Of a DNA stretch of 64,000 nucleotides, positions 20,816-33,690 are shown in pieces. Position 1 is the first letter of the stretch. Each line of letters begins with the position of its first letter. Where the stretch lies: the NCBI GenBank assembly GCA_018398815.1, contig CM031628.1, positions 4,804,470 through 4,868,469 on the forward strand, read 5' to 3'. The translations under genes and the position numbers were made by a program. The DNA is from Conus ventricosus. Taxonomy: Eukaryota > Mollusca > Gastropoda > Neogastropoda > Conidae. The notes beneath the pieces were generated by a model that was not told where the DNA came from, did no database searches, and was given only the letters and a program-made list of their open reading frames with translations.

Positions 20816-20989
20816 CAGAGGGGAGGAGAGAATAACTGGATGGGGAAGGAGGGAGAGAGGGGGTGAGGGGGAAGAGGAGATGTGTGGGTGTCGGTGAGCA
20901 CAGGTACATAGTTGTTATCAACGTCTTCATCATCATTGTAAATGCATGCTTTTTGAGGTGTGATTCATCAGATCAGGTAAAGCAGTGTA

Positions 20990-21455
20990 GAGAGTTTCAG
21001 CCTTGAGTGGGTTTTTTTTTTTACTTTCAGAAGGTCATGTATTCACAGTGTACCTAGCAATGCAATTCCTGTGACTTGCAAGTAGCTGACACTGTCAGTG
21101 TCCCTGATCTGACATTTGAGTCTGGAGTAATTTTTTTTCTTTGTGAAGGTGATGTATGCACTGTGTCGTATTGCATACGGCTGTAAGCCAGTACCTGACA
21201 CACTGTCTCTGTCCCTGATCTAAAGTTTGAGTCTTAAGTGGGTTTTTTTTTTTTCTTTGAAGATAATGTATTCACCATGTAATAGCATTGCAATTCCTGT
21301 GACTGTAAGCTAGTAGCAGACACCATCTTTTTCCCTGATCTAAAGTTTGTGTTTCATTTTCTTTCTGAAGGCAGTGTATTCACTATGTACATAGCATTGC
21401 GATTCCTGCGACTGTAATCCCGTAGCTGACACGGTCGTTGCCCCCTGACCTGCAG
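20990..21455. repeat. About 115-bp array ending at the exon 7 acceptor
   Basis: Four diverged units: a poly-T tract, TGTATTCAC, AGCATTGCAATTCCTGTGAC, and GCTGACAC...CCCTGATCTGACA. The last unit supplies the branch/pyrimidine region and acceptor of exon 7 (CCCTGACCTGCAG, 21443-21455). Confidence 0.8.
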
Positions 21456-21645
21456 GTACAACCTGATGACCAAGTGCTGGATGGCCCAGCCCGAGGACCG
21501 CCCCACCTACGACTCCATCCTGGACACGCTGTCCCGACTGGTGACGGAGGCCGACCAGCACGTGCAGTTCACCCACCTCCCTGCCTACCTGCACAGTCTG
21601 GACGGCGGAGCCGACGGCGACGGCGACGAGATCTCCCACGCTTAG
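21456..21645 (+). CDS. Receptor-type tyrosine (pseudo)kinase, terminal exon 7: alpha-H/I, C-tail and stop
   Basis: Acceptor CTGCAG; the first base completes the Leu codon. It encodes YNLMTKCWMAQPEDRPTYDS, which is the conserved CW-x-x-x-P-x-x-RP of subdomain XI. ILDTLSRL follows, then a short tail (TEADQHVQFTHLPAYLHS and an acidic DGDGDE stretch). The reading stops at TAG 21643-21645, with a second in-frame TAG directly after. The PEDRP and VQFTHLPAYL stretches resemble the end of ALK-like kinase domains. No tail tyrosine sits in an evident SH2-binding motif. Confidence 0.9.
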
Positions 21646-21875
21646 TAGAGGAAGAAAAAGGACAAGGGGTCCGTCATGGATGGAGTCTCTCACACGGCTT
21701 AGATCGTGGCTCGCTCGGCAGTCCTGCTGCTGAAAAGGGTTGAGGTTCTTCTCATGTTTTGATGATCACTTTAGGGTAAAGTGATTGGCGTTTTGAGGTT
21801 GTTTGGTGTTCAGAACCTGTGTGACTGAAGGTTGGTGTTGTCCTGGTGGTAAGGCATAAGACTCCTGCCAGGTCC

Positions 21876-21913
<38 letters not shown>

Positions 21914-22020
21914 TCTTCATGTCGGCATTTCCTTGGATGAAATGTTCCTTGATGAAGTCACGACTACTCTGCCGCACACAGCGCATAAGATGATGTCAGT
22001 GAAGGACAGCCACTCACATA
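21646..22020 (+). other. Start of kinase 3' UTR, with a 34-base T run
   Basis: Unique sequence after the stop codon, containing a T homopolymer at 21879-21912. The 3' end of the transcript is not established; AATAAA occurs at 22171 and 38023, among others. Confidence 0.5.
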
Positions 22021-22420
22021 CGTCATTGCTGTGTGTTGGGTAGAGTGATGTCATTCAATAATGTAATCTCTCATGCTTACATCATCTCTCTGTGGTAGAA
22101 TGATGTCATTCAAGAATGAAATCTCTTATCCTTACATCATCACTTTGTGAATGAAATGAAGTCAGTAAGGAATAAAAAATCTCACATGCTTACATCATCA
22201 CTTTGTGAGTAAAATGATGTCATCAAAGAATAGAATCTGCCATGCTTATGTCATCACTTTGTGAGTAAAATGATGTCATCAAAGGATGAAATCTCTCATG
22301 TTCAGATCATCACTTTGTGAGTAAAATGATGTCATCAAAGGATGAAATCTCTCACACTTACATCATCACTTTGTGAGTAAAATAATGTCATCGAAGGATG
22401 AAATCTCTCATGCTTTCGTC
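22020..22420. repeat. About 58-bp tandem repeat (TCATCACTTTGTGAGTAAAATG type)
   Basis: Seven units containing ATGATGTCAT, GAATGAAATCTCTCATGCTTA and CATCACTTTGTGAG. They lie in the probable 3' UTR. Confidence 0.85.
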
Positions 22421-22654
22421 ATAGTTCTGTGTGACACTGTCGACAAAATGATGACAAGCATTCATGATAAGATGCCCAACAACAGCCTTGAATGGTTTGT
22501 GTTCCGCAGTACCACTTCTTGTTGGTTCTTTTCTTGTTTAACAGTGCGTGGAGAGGAAATCACTCCAGCACGGATCATCACCTATCCCTCCGTGGATAAC
22601 ATGATGATGAAGTGGACAAGAACGTTGTCATTCAGCTTAGCATGAGTGAAGAGG

Positions 22655-22960
22655 TGGAGCTTCTCGTCGAATACCACACTCATACCGTCGATACTTGAGA
22701 TTCCACAATTCCACCTCTCTACTTTTCTCCCATTGTCCAGCATTTCATGAGGGAGGAATTCTCTCTGGTTTAGACTCTCTCTCTCTGTGTGGCTTTGCGT
22801 AATACAATGATGATGGTTTTGATGATGATGATGATGATTACAATATTGTCGATACTTAAATTCCACAATTCCACCTCTCTACTTTTCTCCTCTTGACCAG
22901 CATTTCATGAGGGAGGAATTCTCTCCGGTTTAGACTCTCTTTCTGAGGCTGTGTATAATA
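22655..22960. repeat. Direct duplication of about 95 bp
   Basis: The segment 22685-22785 (TCCACAATTCCACCTCTCTA ... TTTAGACTCTCT) recurs at 22860-22945. A GATGATGAT spacer separates the copies. Confidence 0.85.
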
Positions 22961-23639
22961 CGATGTTGATGAAAATGATGATGATGATGGGGGACAATTG
23001 GTGATCAGCGACCAGTGACTGAAGTTTGTTGGCGTTGCTTAAGCTAAGATGCCAGCCATGAGCGATGAACACTCCGCGATTCCAGCTTTTTTTTGTTTGT
23101 TTTTTTGCTTTTGATCAGCATTGTGTGGGAATGAAGACGTTAAAGTGGTGATTACAGGCGGAGGCATTGTGAACACATTGACAGCAGGAACAGGAAGCAT
23201 TCTGTCTCTGGACATGATGAGCAGGTTTGTGGCAGGTGTGTGAAAAGATGGGTGGCACTTGACGTGGCTCATTTTTTGCTTCCTAGGCGTTACATAGGAT
23301 CAGGTTGTGGGGAAAAGAAATAGTTGTCGGTTAAAAGAAAAGGGGTGAGGGGGAGGGGGCTGTGGAAGAAGGTTGGACTTCGTCAAGAGAGAGACTGAAC
23401 GGCTGAAGTCAGAGTTGTGTGCCTTCCTCTTGCAGACTGGCGCAGGGACATAAGCATTGGAATCTGTCTGTATTCAGGTCAGTTCAAGAACAGAAAGAAG
23501 GAGGGGGGGGGGGGGGGGGGGATTTTGGAGGGGAGGGTTGTTAGATCAGGATTATGGAATTTGTGTACACAAGAAAATTTTACATGTATTCTTGTTTATT
23601 TTTAAGTTGTGAAAGTTAGGTATTTCTGGGAAATCGGCA

Positions 23640-23910
23640 TTTGAGTTATGCATTGAACTCTCTTGGGAATTTAACTCAAGAAGTCCTGAACATTAGGGTC
23701 TGTCTGTGAATTTGACTCTAGAAGTCCTGAACATTGGGGTCTGTCAGTGAATTTAACTCAAGAAGTCCTGAACATTAGGGTCTGTCTGTGAATTTAATCA
23801 GAAGTCTGAACATTAGGGTCTGTCTGTGAATTTGATCAAGAGTCCTGACATTAGGTTGTCTGTGAATTGACTCAAGAAGTCTGAACATTAGGGTCTGTCT
23901 GTGAAGGGAG
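23640..23910. repeat. About 49-bp tandem repeat
   Basis: Six units of GAATTTAACTCAAGAAGTCC, TGAACATTAGGG, TCTGTCTGT. Later units carry scattered one-base gaps. Confidence 0.85.
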
Positions 23911-23979
23911 CAGATTTGGAAGTCAGTCTAGTGGACCTTCAGGTGGAAATGTTGTAGAAAAGCAGGACCTCTGAGGCAG

Positions 23980-24830
23980 AGAGTCAGGATTGGGAGGTCA
24001 GTCTCATAGAGATAGAGAAGATGTAGAAAACCAAGTCTTCACTGTCAGTGAGTCACTGGTGGGAGGGTGAGTTCAGTAAAGATAGAGGAAGAAATGTAGC
24101 AGAAACCAAATTTTCAAAGTGAGCAGGTTATCATTGGAAGATCAATCTCATGGAGACAGAGGGCAAAAGTTCCAGGAAACACAAATCTTCATAGGCAGTC
24201 ATCATTGGGAGATCTGTCTGACAGAGACAGAGGTAGAAATGTTGTAGAAGAACTATTTTTTTTAAGGCAAAGGGTCATTATTGTGAGATCAGTGAGTACA
24301 GACAGAAGTAGAAATATGATTGCAAAACAAGTTTTCAAAGGTAGAGAGTCCATGTTGGGAGATAACTGTAATGAAAAGAGAGATAGAAATGTTGTAGAAA
24401 ACCAAGCCTTTCAAAGCCAGAGTCATTAACAGAAGGTCAGTTGGATGGAAGAAACTTGAGGGAGAACTCAGTGAGCAGAAGGTCGTCAGAGAAGCTGTCC
24501 CTTCAGGCAAGCGTTTTAGCTCTAAACTCATTGCGGTAGAGACAAAAACTAAAATGTCAACGAACTAAAAGTATCTTTTGATGGGGGAAGTCTTTATCCA
24601 GGGATCAGTCTCAATTAAACAAAGACAGAAGTGTTTCAGAAACAAAGGAAGGATTAGCTTTTCAAGGAAGTATCTTTGTAGGGAAGTCAGTGTAGCTCAG
24701 CTGAAGACAAAAAAAAATGTTGAGAAAAAAAGCAAGTCTGTACAAGTGAAGGGATTTTTATTGGAGGTCAGCGTGGTACAGACAGACCAAATTTGTTTTA
24801 ATGAAAAGAATTCAAAGGGAGAGTATAACT
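23980..24830. repeat. Degenerate array of about 75 bp units
   Basis: Repeated themes are GTCATCATTGGGAGATC, CAGAGACAGAGGTAGAAATG, TTGTAGAAAACCAAG and CTTCAAAGGCAGAGAG. Units are strongly diverged, so the array is old. Confidence 0.6.
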
Positions 24831-25114
24831 TTGTTGTGTGATAGTATCAAATTAGAATGTTCCAGATGAACATCGTCGAAGGGAGGTAGTCTGCAAAAAG
24901 TTCCAGAAAAACGTATGTTTAAAGGGAGGGAGTTTATGTTTAAAGGGAGGGAGTATTCACTGGGAACAGGTCTGGTGTCGACGAAGACAGAAACTTTTTC
25001 CAAAAGAGGAGTCTGAGGGAGGGAATTTGTTGCTGGGAAGTGAAACGTTCACACCTGTCCATGTGCTAAGTGGTCATCAGATCACTTGGAGCATTGACCA
25101 GAGGTTGACAAAGT

Positions 25115-25270
25115 AATGTACCACCATATCACAGTATGTACACACCAGATCACAGTGTGTACACTACCAGATCACAGTATGTACACACCAGATCACAGTA
25201 TGTACACCACCAGATCACAGTATGTACACCACCAGATCACAGTATGTACACCACCAGATCACAGTCTGTG
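25115..25270. repeat. About 22-bp tandem repeat (CACCAGATCACAGTATGTACA)
   Basis: Seven near-identical units. Confidence 0.9.
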
Positions 25271-25339
25271 TGCTCAGCGCTAACTATGCATGTTACATGA
25301 TTTATGATCTCGTCACTAACACAGGTGAATTTCTGTGTT

Positions 25340-25700
25340 TCACTTGACATTAGTACTAATCTAATATACAGTTGTATCTTTCTGTACAGTAGTGATAATC
25401 TAATATACAGTTTTATCTTTCTGTTCATTAGTACTAATCTAATATACAGGTATATCTTTCTGTACATTAGTACTACTCTAATATACAGTTGTATCTTTCT
25501 GTACATTAGTAGTACTTCTCTAATATACAGTTACATCTTTCTGTACATTAGTACTTATCCATATACAGTTATATCTTTCTGTACATTAGTGCTAATCTAA
25601 TATACAGGTATATCTTTTTGTGCATTATTACTAATCTAATATACAGGTATATCTTTGTGTACATGATTACTAATCTAACATACAGGTATATCTTTTTGTA
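25340..25700. repeat. About 39-bp tandem repeat
   Basis: Nine units of ATCTTTCTGTACATTAGTAC + TAATCTAATATACAGTTGT. Confidence 0.9.
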
Positions 25701-25839
25701 TGTTGCTTGAAGTATGATCACACATTATACACACATTTGTAAAGTCTTTTTACACAACATTTGATCACATATACAGATACTGGTCTGTTTTTTTTAAATG
25801 TTACTCCAATACGATCACTCGTACATGTTTGCAGCTTCT

Positions 25840-26210
25840 GTGACACTGTTCACAGTCCTGTATAATCCACAGCGGTAGCTTTCTATTTCTGCCTGTGACA
25901 CTGTTCACAGTCCTGTATAATCCACAGCTGTAGCTTTATATTTCTGCCTGTGACATAACTTACAATCGCTTACTGTGGCATCTGTGTAGATGTCACGATT
26001 TATGATGACATTCGCTACTTGGCTGCCATGACAGGAATGTGACATGCCACTTCTTGTGCATGATGGATTGTTGTAATTGTATAATGTGATATAGATCACA
26101 TGCAACACAGTTTTAACCCTACATGTGTTGCATCATGTCATTGTATGATGTGATATAGATCACATGCAATACAGTTTTAACCCCACATGTGTTACATCAT
26201 TTGTAATGAA
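25840..26210. repeat. Two local tandem duplications
   Basis: CTGTGACACTGTTCACAGTC...CTTTCTATTTCTGC occurs twice (25840-25950). GATATAGATCACATGCAA...TTTTAACCC with ACATGTGTTACATCAT occurs twice (26079-26205). Confidence 0.8.
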
Positions 26211-28440
26211 GAATACCACAAGAATTTCCCTTTTTTTTTAATTTTCGTCAAATCCGATCTTTTAACTCACAATAACTCAGTTTTGTTGCTGACAGTCACA
26301 TGTCTGGAGATTTACAGCTAGACTGACAGAAACAGAGCCGTGAACTGACAAACCTCATTGGTCAAAAGCAATGTCACATGGCTTATGTCTGACTGTCACC
26401 ACCTGATAGGTACAACCAGCATTATCTGAACCAAGCAAACTGAGCTTAAATAAAAAAAATAAACAAAAAAAGCGGACGCCCAGAAAATCATGAAAATGGT
26501 TTGATTGAAAATTAAATCATGGTATTGAGGTTCAGAAATGAAATTTAAGTAGCGAAGAGAGACGCAGGCTAAAAAGGCACCCCAACACCAATCATTTTAC
26601 TTAATCCATCAATGTTCAAGACTGGTTTTAAAGAGAACAAACCATGTTTTTTTAGGTGTCGATCTAAAAAGGTATGACGATGATGATTATACTGTAATCC
26701 ATCAATATTCAAGACTGGTATTAAAGAGGACAAGCCATGGTTTTTTTTAGGTGTTGGGTTCACATCGATCTGCTCTTGCATCATCAGGCTGAATTTGGTT
26801 CTGGAAAGGATGAACTGTTTGCACAAATGACATCTAATATCAAGAGTTCTGCAAAAAGTACAAAAGCGTTGCCATTTTGGTAGAAAGCGAAATTGGTTTC
26901 ACAGACGGGTGAAAGTTCACTGGACAGTATTGAAATGTCCTGTGTCTTACACAGAAATATTAATCAGAAAAAAGATTTTGAAGTCAAAAAGATTGTTTTT
27001 GCTTTTCTTAATTGTCAGCGTTAAAATGTGGATGGAAATTTACTGGAGGAAGGTGAAGAGACCTGCTGGTGACAGCCACAAAAGCAGAGAGAAGATGCAG
27101 ATGAACGAAACAGCCTGACACTCAGCGTCAATCCAGTAAGCATTGAAAGATGCAGTGAACGAACAGCCTGACACTCAGCTCATCCAGTAAGCATTGGAAG
27201 ATGCAGATGAACCGAACAGCCTGACATCGGCGTCATAGTAGCTTGCTGGTGACAGAATTCATTGTTTGTCACACAATGAACTTCATCATACATTATTGTA
27301 AACACCCAACTGTAACAGCAGTGACACGCTTGGAGGGAGGGGGGGGGGGGGGGTGAGGCCACTTTATTGACTCAGACAAACAGTGAAACCTAAACAGGCT
27401 TCGCACAATGTTCTAATGTGGCTCATTTTCCCCCCTTCGAAACTCTGAGCATTAACTCACTACACAGTTCATTCTAGTTTCTTCCCTTGATTCCATTTTT
27501 GTTTTGTTTTTTTTTAACCCAAATCTTACCAGACTAATAGAAACTCACTGAAAACGATGTGGGCACAAGCAACAGTAGAAAACATTTTCTGTTAAACAAA
27601 TGAGCTCGAAGCAAAAATACAAAATCACTCTCTGCCACATTATCATACATTGTCATACATTACTCCTGGGCTCTTGTATACTGTGGTGGCGATGGATAGA
27701 ATTTTGAAGGGTAGTAAACTGGAGCTGCTCACTGCCTTTTTTTTGGTTTTTTCCCCCAGAAAAATCATTGTTGGAACTTGATCATGATGCCTCCACAAAA
27801 TGGCATTGAATGGGGCCAGCCATGATTGCGCCCATGAAACGCTTTGGGCATGTGCGACTTGTGCGGAATTTTTGACTCTATCATTTCTTTGGAAGAATGT
27901 CTGCTTGTTGGAAGCAAAATGTCACATTTGACTTTCGGTATGAAGGGAAGCATTTGATTACTTTATACAACTACACATGTCATGTACATGGCAAACGTGT
28001 TTGTTTGTTTTTTAAATAAGAGGGAGGTGTCTTGATGACAGAAGAAAAATGTGTACAGCCAGGTGCATTTTTTCGGTGCTTTCACAAGAAAGGGTTTTTT
28101 AAGTACCTGTGTGCTAATGTGGTCTGGTTGTTTTTTGTTTTTTTTTTTTTTAACCCTGTCTTAATTGCAGGTATTTCTTGTGCTTGATCTGTGCAGCTCA
28201 GTAAGTGCATGTGATGACAGTGTGAAGGTGGGGAAGGAAGATGTGGTCAGTGGGAATTGATGATGTGTTGTCCTCTCTGCTGTCTTCTTTCTCTCATCCC
28301 TTTTTCACCCTCCTTACTTACACAACACATACCACCACTACTACCCCCCCCCCCACCCACCCAACTCCTGTGTCCCCCCCCCTCCACTGTCATGTGACAT
28401 CACTTTCAGTGAGGAGGAGACATTGAACAGAAGAGGGATA
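26211..28440. other. Mostly unique A/T-rich sequence, no gene seen
   Basis: It contains a 100-bp direct duplication (26590-26640 and 26695-26750, CATCAATRTTCAAGACTGGT) and a duplicated ACAGCCTGACACTCAGC block (27110-27230). No ORF above background was seen. Confidence 0.45.
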
Positions 28441-28584
28441 CGCACACAGAGACACAGACAACACACACTTAAATACATACACACACATGGGTGCGCACAC
28501 ACACACATACACATACACACACACACACAGAGACTCGGCGGTCTCGCACACATTCACACATACACACACACACACGCACGCACA

Positions 28585-28664
<80 letters not shown>

Positions 28665-28735
28665 TTACCCACACACACACATTTACGGTTAACACACATG
28701 CATACACACACTCTCTCTCTCTCTCTCTCTCTCTG
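28441..28735. repeat. CA microsatellite with flanking (CT)n
   Basis: CACA-rich from 28441, pure (CA)n from about 28590 to 28660, then (CT)n at 28710-28733. Confidence 0.95.
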
Positions 28736-29604
28736 AAGCAAAACGTGAAGATGTGATAGAATGTGGAATCCATCTAAGGAAAAATGCGAAGTAGTGAGAA
28801 GAATGAGGAAGAGAGGAATCTTTCTTAGAAGAAAATTAACTTGTGTGAGCAATGAGTAGGACTGGACTCCATTAGAGGAAGAACAGGACGCAGTGTGAGG
28901 AGGAAGGGGGAAGACTAGGTGACATCCTGGGAAGAACATTGATGTTGGTGAGGAATGAAGAAGGTTTGAATCCAGGTAAGGAAGAGAGGAGAACAAGAGA
29001 ACGAATGAACTTCATCTTGAACAGAGTCTGAACAGACGGTGGAATGATGGGAAACTCTGTAAAGAGGAAAACGTCTGCATAATAATAATATTTCATGACA
29101 AATCTGTTACACTGAAAGAGAGGCAGCCACTAGAGATACTCCTGGCGAACGGAGCATGGCTGATTGAGATGTTGGAGTGCAATAATGGAAAACGATGCTG
29201 TGGCAATGAATTCCGAAAGGTTAAACCCCTTCACTACTGGAGAGTTGTTCCCCTTTGATATTCCTATATACACAAGAATGAAAGCTGAATTTATTTTGAT
29301 CTCTGTGCTGTGAGAAAGCTCAGAATAAAAGAAGAAAAAAAAGAGGCCAAAAAGCAGATAATGATGACAAAACTTTGACAAAAAAACACTTTGACAAAAA
29401 AACACTTGTTCGCTATGTTTTGCACTGCAAATCCTCGTTAAGGAAGGAAAAGCTTGCAACGTGCCCCTCATCTGGACAGACCATCCCTCAATGCTTTACT
29501 CATCATACCAGTTCAACATTAGGAAAACGTTCACTGATCATGTCAGGCCACTGTTTGTAGATTGGGACCAACCCTAAAGCCGGTTAGAACAACCGCCCAC
29601 TTCA

Positions 29605-29755
29605 TGTGTGTGTGAGGTTTGAGAGAGCTGTGATGGGACACCCACCGATACATGGTCCAGGCTTACGTTGGTAGGGTCATGTGTGTTGAGGTTTGAGAGA
29701 GCTGTGATGGGACACCCACCAATACATGGTCCAGGCTTACGTTGGTAGGGTCATG
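29605..29755. repeat. Two tandem copies of about 77 bp
   Basis: GAGGTTTGAGAGAGCTGTGA...CATGGTCCAGGCTTACGTTG...GGGTCATGT occurs twice and is almost identical. Confidence 0.9.
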
Positions 29756-29769
29756 TTGCTCACACTTTC

Positions 29770-29830
29770 AGCCCAGCCGACCCCAAAGGGCCATGTCAGG
29801 GCTGTCGCCATGCTGAGGTCAACTCACACG
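29770..29830 (+). mobile_element. Short dispersed element, fragment a
   Basis: CAGCCGACCCCAAAGGGCCA...GTCAGGGCTGTCGCCATG matches the reverse complement of 40742-40806 and the direct sequence at 59645-59690. Confidence 0.55.
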
Positions 29831-31590
29831 TCAGGCTGACCGCGGTGGTGCCCCATAACTGGAAAGACCAAAGAAGCTCAAATGGCACACCTGTAGGATC
29901 TCATGTGGGATCATTGAAGTGAATCTGTCGGCTATCTTATTGGAGAGTTTTGGTACACACCAACCATTAGTTGGTTGAGCAAGTTGATGATGAAGTTGGT
30001 ATGTGTGAGATATATATATAATAAAAATATGTCGGTACCAAAACTACGATGTGATACATACTTCAGCATCAAAGGGGTTAACTAATCCAGGAATCTAAAA
30101 CGCGAGTGAGAATTGCGGCAAAGAAAGAGAGAGGAGGAAAAGGAAATTGAAAGAAAAGCGCAACAACAACAAAAAAGAAAAAAAAAGTCCTGTATTGAAA
30201 TGTTTATTTGTGTTTGCTGTGAACTGTTGTGAAGGGAAACCTTTCTGCTTCATGTGCTGTTTCTCATGTGACATAAAGTGTCTTGTTTGATTTTGTTTTG
30301 TTTTTTTTCAATCGTTTCGCTAAAGCTCGGCAACTGTCTGGAGGTCATATCACGTTATTCTGTACAGAAGATGGCATCTGTAAATAAGTCTTTGTAAAAC
30401 AAAACAAAAAAAAAAAGCATTTCATCCATGCTTTACCATGTGCAATACAGACATGCTTTTTAGTTTGTAGCTGTCCTAATATTCTTTTACGTCTTTCAAT
30501 AATGAATGTTTGGTTGGTTGGTTGGTTGTTGTTGTTTTTTAAATAATTAACCGCAGGTACTCATAAGTTGTTGTGCTATGTTTTTGTTGTTGTTGAAAAT
30601 GTCGATGGAAATAATGGTGGTTATGGTGGTTTTTGCTGATGTTGTTGATGGCGTTGTGCAATACTTTTAGTTGTTGAAGGCGTTGTGCAATACTTTAACG
30701 ATGAAGTAATGTTGAGATCCCCAGAGTCATTCCAGTTATTGTACTTTGAGGTCAGCTTTCCCTCGGCCAGTCTGCTATAATGTCATCTGATTTGACCACA
30801 TTACAGGGTTCAGAATACAATGTGTTTTATTTGTTTGTAAAAAAAAAAAAGAAAAAGTTTAAACTGACGCATTTCGTTGAACGACCCCCATAGTTCAGGA
30901 AGATTTATCACTCTAAACGAAAACAGCAATGAAGTTTTCATTTGCCAGTGCAGTGAACATTTAGTTGTTGTAGAAGACATAGTGGAAGATTCATCACAGA
31001 GGATGTAGGGCTTTGTACCCTCAAGTTACAACACCTATGGTTTTGTAGCTGGAACAGTTAAAGGTAAAACATGTTGGAGAATTGTATTGCCTGTAGTGTT
31101 GTAGAGTTTTGTAGACTGTAATCAAAATGTGTTAGGGGTTTTGTAGCCATATATCAAAACACGTGTCATCGTTTTTCTGGAATTTAGAATATTTGTTTTT
31201 CACCCCAAAATGCCATGTCATGTCTCATGTATAGAGTTATTTGTATACTTTTCTGCCTTTTTTTCTCCAATTAGTTTATTGCGTCCCCTCTCCCCCTCCC
31301 CCTCTTCTCCCCTCTCTCTATTCCCTCCCCCCTGGGCATCATGCACCCCCTTCCCCTCCCCCTCTTTACCCCCCCCCCTCCTCCCCAACCCCATCCTTCC
31401 CTACAGTGTTCTGAGGTGTATGTTAATTCTTCTTCTTCTTCATTTCATTAACGTTTTCCTCTGCGATTTTTTCCCCCCCACCAATGAGACTTTTAAATCA
31501 TGCAGAGATTTACATGTAGTTACTTTGTTAGGTTGTTCCTTTTAGTGTCAATAATTATGCCTTCGGTGTGCATGTGTGTGTGTGTATGTG

Positions 31591-31643
<53 letters not shown>

Positions 31644-32504
31644 ACTCCTTTTTTTGGTTTGGTTTGTTTATTTCTTATTGAGTTTGATCATCAGAAAGAT
31701 TTACATTTTTTTTTTCTTTTTTATCATTTTGTACGACATGAAGAAATCATTGTTAGACTAATACTTGTATTTTTAGATAGTTTGTATACTTTGTTGCTAG
31801 GGAATGTTTCCTTCCGAGTAAAGTAGATAATATTTACGTTCTGTTGTTAGGGATCATTTCCCTCCTAGAAAATCCATGTGGATACATTCTGTCCTCATCT
31901 GCAGAAAACATATCACACTTGGTTTGTTATCGGTTTCTGCTGTTCATGTTGACGTCTGAGCTAAAGCCTGTACAACCATTTTGTGTATATCCGTGTTAAA
32001 GTTTATCTTGATTATGAAGCACACTAACTAACGCACGTTTGGTTTTTTATCTCAAACTAATCGTCTTGAAAATCTACAAGGGTGATCAGTCGGTTTGTAA
32101 TAGTTGATTTACTTTGTTTACCTCTATAAGCATTTTGTGTATGTCTGTGTTCAAGATAAGCATTTTGTGTATGTCTGTGTTCAAGTATTGATTATGAAGC
32201 ACACTAACTAAAAACCTTTTTTTTCTGTCAAGAAAATCATCATGAAAATCTACAAGGTTGATCAGTCTGGTTTTGTGTTGTTGTTGTTGTTTTTGTTTTG
32301 TTTTTTTTGTTTGTTTTCTTACTGTTGCGTGCAGATATGTCTGTTTTCCTGCGAATGTGTTCTCTTTGTGTGAACTGAATCGTTCACACTGCTTCCCCCC
32401 CATTGGTAGATCCAGTCCATACTGAGCTTTCAGAAAGATGTCTCTGTTGAGAGGTCAGTGTGAGATAGACATCAAAGAAAGAATTTTTTTTCTCTTCTTT
32501 AAAT

Positions 32505-33690
32505 TGGTACCATGATATACAAGTACGTATTCCCAACAAACAAAAGCAAAAGCAATCAGTCAATTGGTATCATGAAATACAAGTGTGTATTCCCAACCAA
32601 CGAAAGCAAAAACAATCAGTTGATTGGTACCATGATATACAAGTATGTATTCCCAACAAACAAAAGCAAAAACAATCAGTCGATTGGTACCATGGTATAC
32701 AAGTACGTATTCCCAACAAACAAAAGCAAACACAATCAGTCGATTGGTACCATGGTATACAAGTACGTATTCCCAACAAACAAAAGCAAACACAATCAGT
32801 CGATTGGTACCATGGTATACAAGTACGTATTCCCAACAAACAAAAGCAAACACAATCAGTTGATTGGTACCATGGTATACAAGTACGTATTCCCAACAAA
32901 CAAAAGCAAACACAATCAGTCGATTGGTACCATGGTATACAAGTACGTATTCCCAACAAACAAAAGCAAACACAATCAGTCGATTGGTACCATGGAATAC
33001 AAGTACGTATTCCCAACAAACAAAAGCAAACACAATCAGTCGATTGGTACCATGGTATACAAGTACGTATTCCCAACAAACAAAAGCAAACACAATCAGT
33101 CGATTGGTACCATGGTATACAAGTACGTATTCCCAACAAACAAAAGCAAAAACAATCAGTCGATTGGTACCATGGTATACAAGTATGTATTCTCAACAAA
33201 CAAAAGCAAAAACAATCAGTCGATTGGTACCATGGTATACAAGTACGTATTCCCAACAAACAAAAGCAAAAACAATCAGTCGATTGGTACCATGGTATAC
33301 AAGTACGTATTCCCAACAAACAAAAGCAAAAACAATCAGTCGATTGGTACCATGTATACAAGTACGTATTCCCAACAAACAAAAGCAAAAACAATCAGTC
33401 GATTGGTACCATGGTATACAAGTATGTATTCTCAACAAACAAAAGCAAAAACAATCAGTCGATTGGTACCATGGTATACAAGTACGTATTCCCAACAAAC
33501 AAAGCAAAAACAATCAGTCGATTGGTACCATGGTATACAAGTACGTATTCCAACAAACAAAGCAAAAACAATCAGTCGATTGGTACCATGGTATACAAGT
33601 AGTATTCCAACAAACAAAAGCAAAAACAATCAGTCGATTGGTACCATGGTATACAAGTACGTATTCCCAACAAACAAAGCAACACAGTCA
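32505..33690. repeat. 60-bp satellite, about 20 copies
   Basis: The unit starts GGTACCATGGTATACAAGTA, then CGTATTCCCAACAAACAAA, AGCAAACACAATCAGTCGATT. Copies are nearly identical in the middle and acquire short gaps at the right end (33340-33690). The unit is exactly 60 bp with few stops, so ORFs of up to 395 codons run through it in several frames on both strands. None has coding character. Confidence 0.95.

Larger units (their letters stand above)
16334..21455 (+). other. Kinase intron 6
   Basis: Donor GTGAGT, acceptor GACCTGCAG. It contains the donor array, poly-C (18520-18552), a 27-base G run (19129-19155), poly-C (19670-19690), a 33-bp array (20445-20815) and a 115-bp array reaching the acceptor. 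The stretches 18000-18500 and 18600-20440 are otherwise unique and show no gene. Confidence 0.8.
28736..32500. other. Mostly unique A/T-rich sequence, no gene seen
   Basis: Includes the duplication at 29605-29755, a SINE-like fragment at 29770-29830, TG repeats at 31568-31640 and a direct repeat at 32130-32260. The character (T-rich, many short homopolymers) would suit 3' UTR or intergenic DNA. No splice-supported ORF was recognised. Confidence 0.4.
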
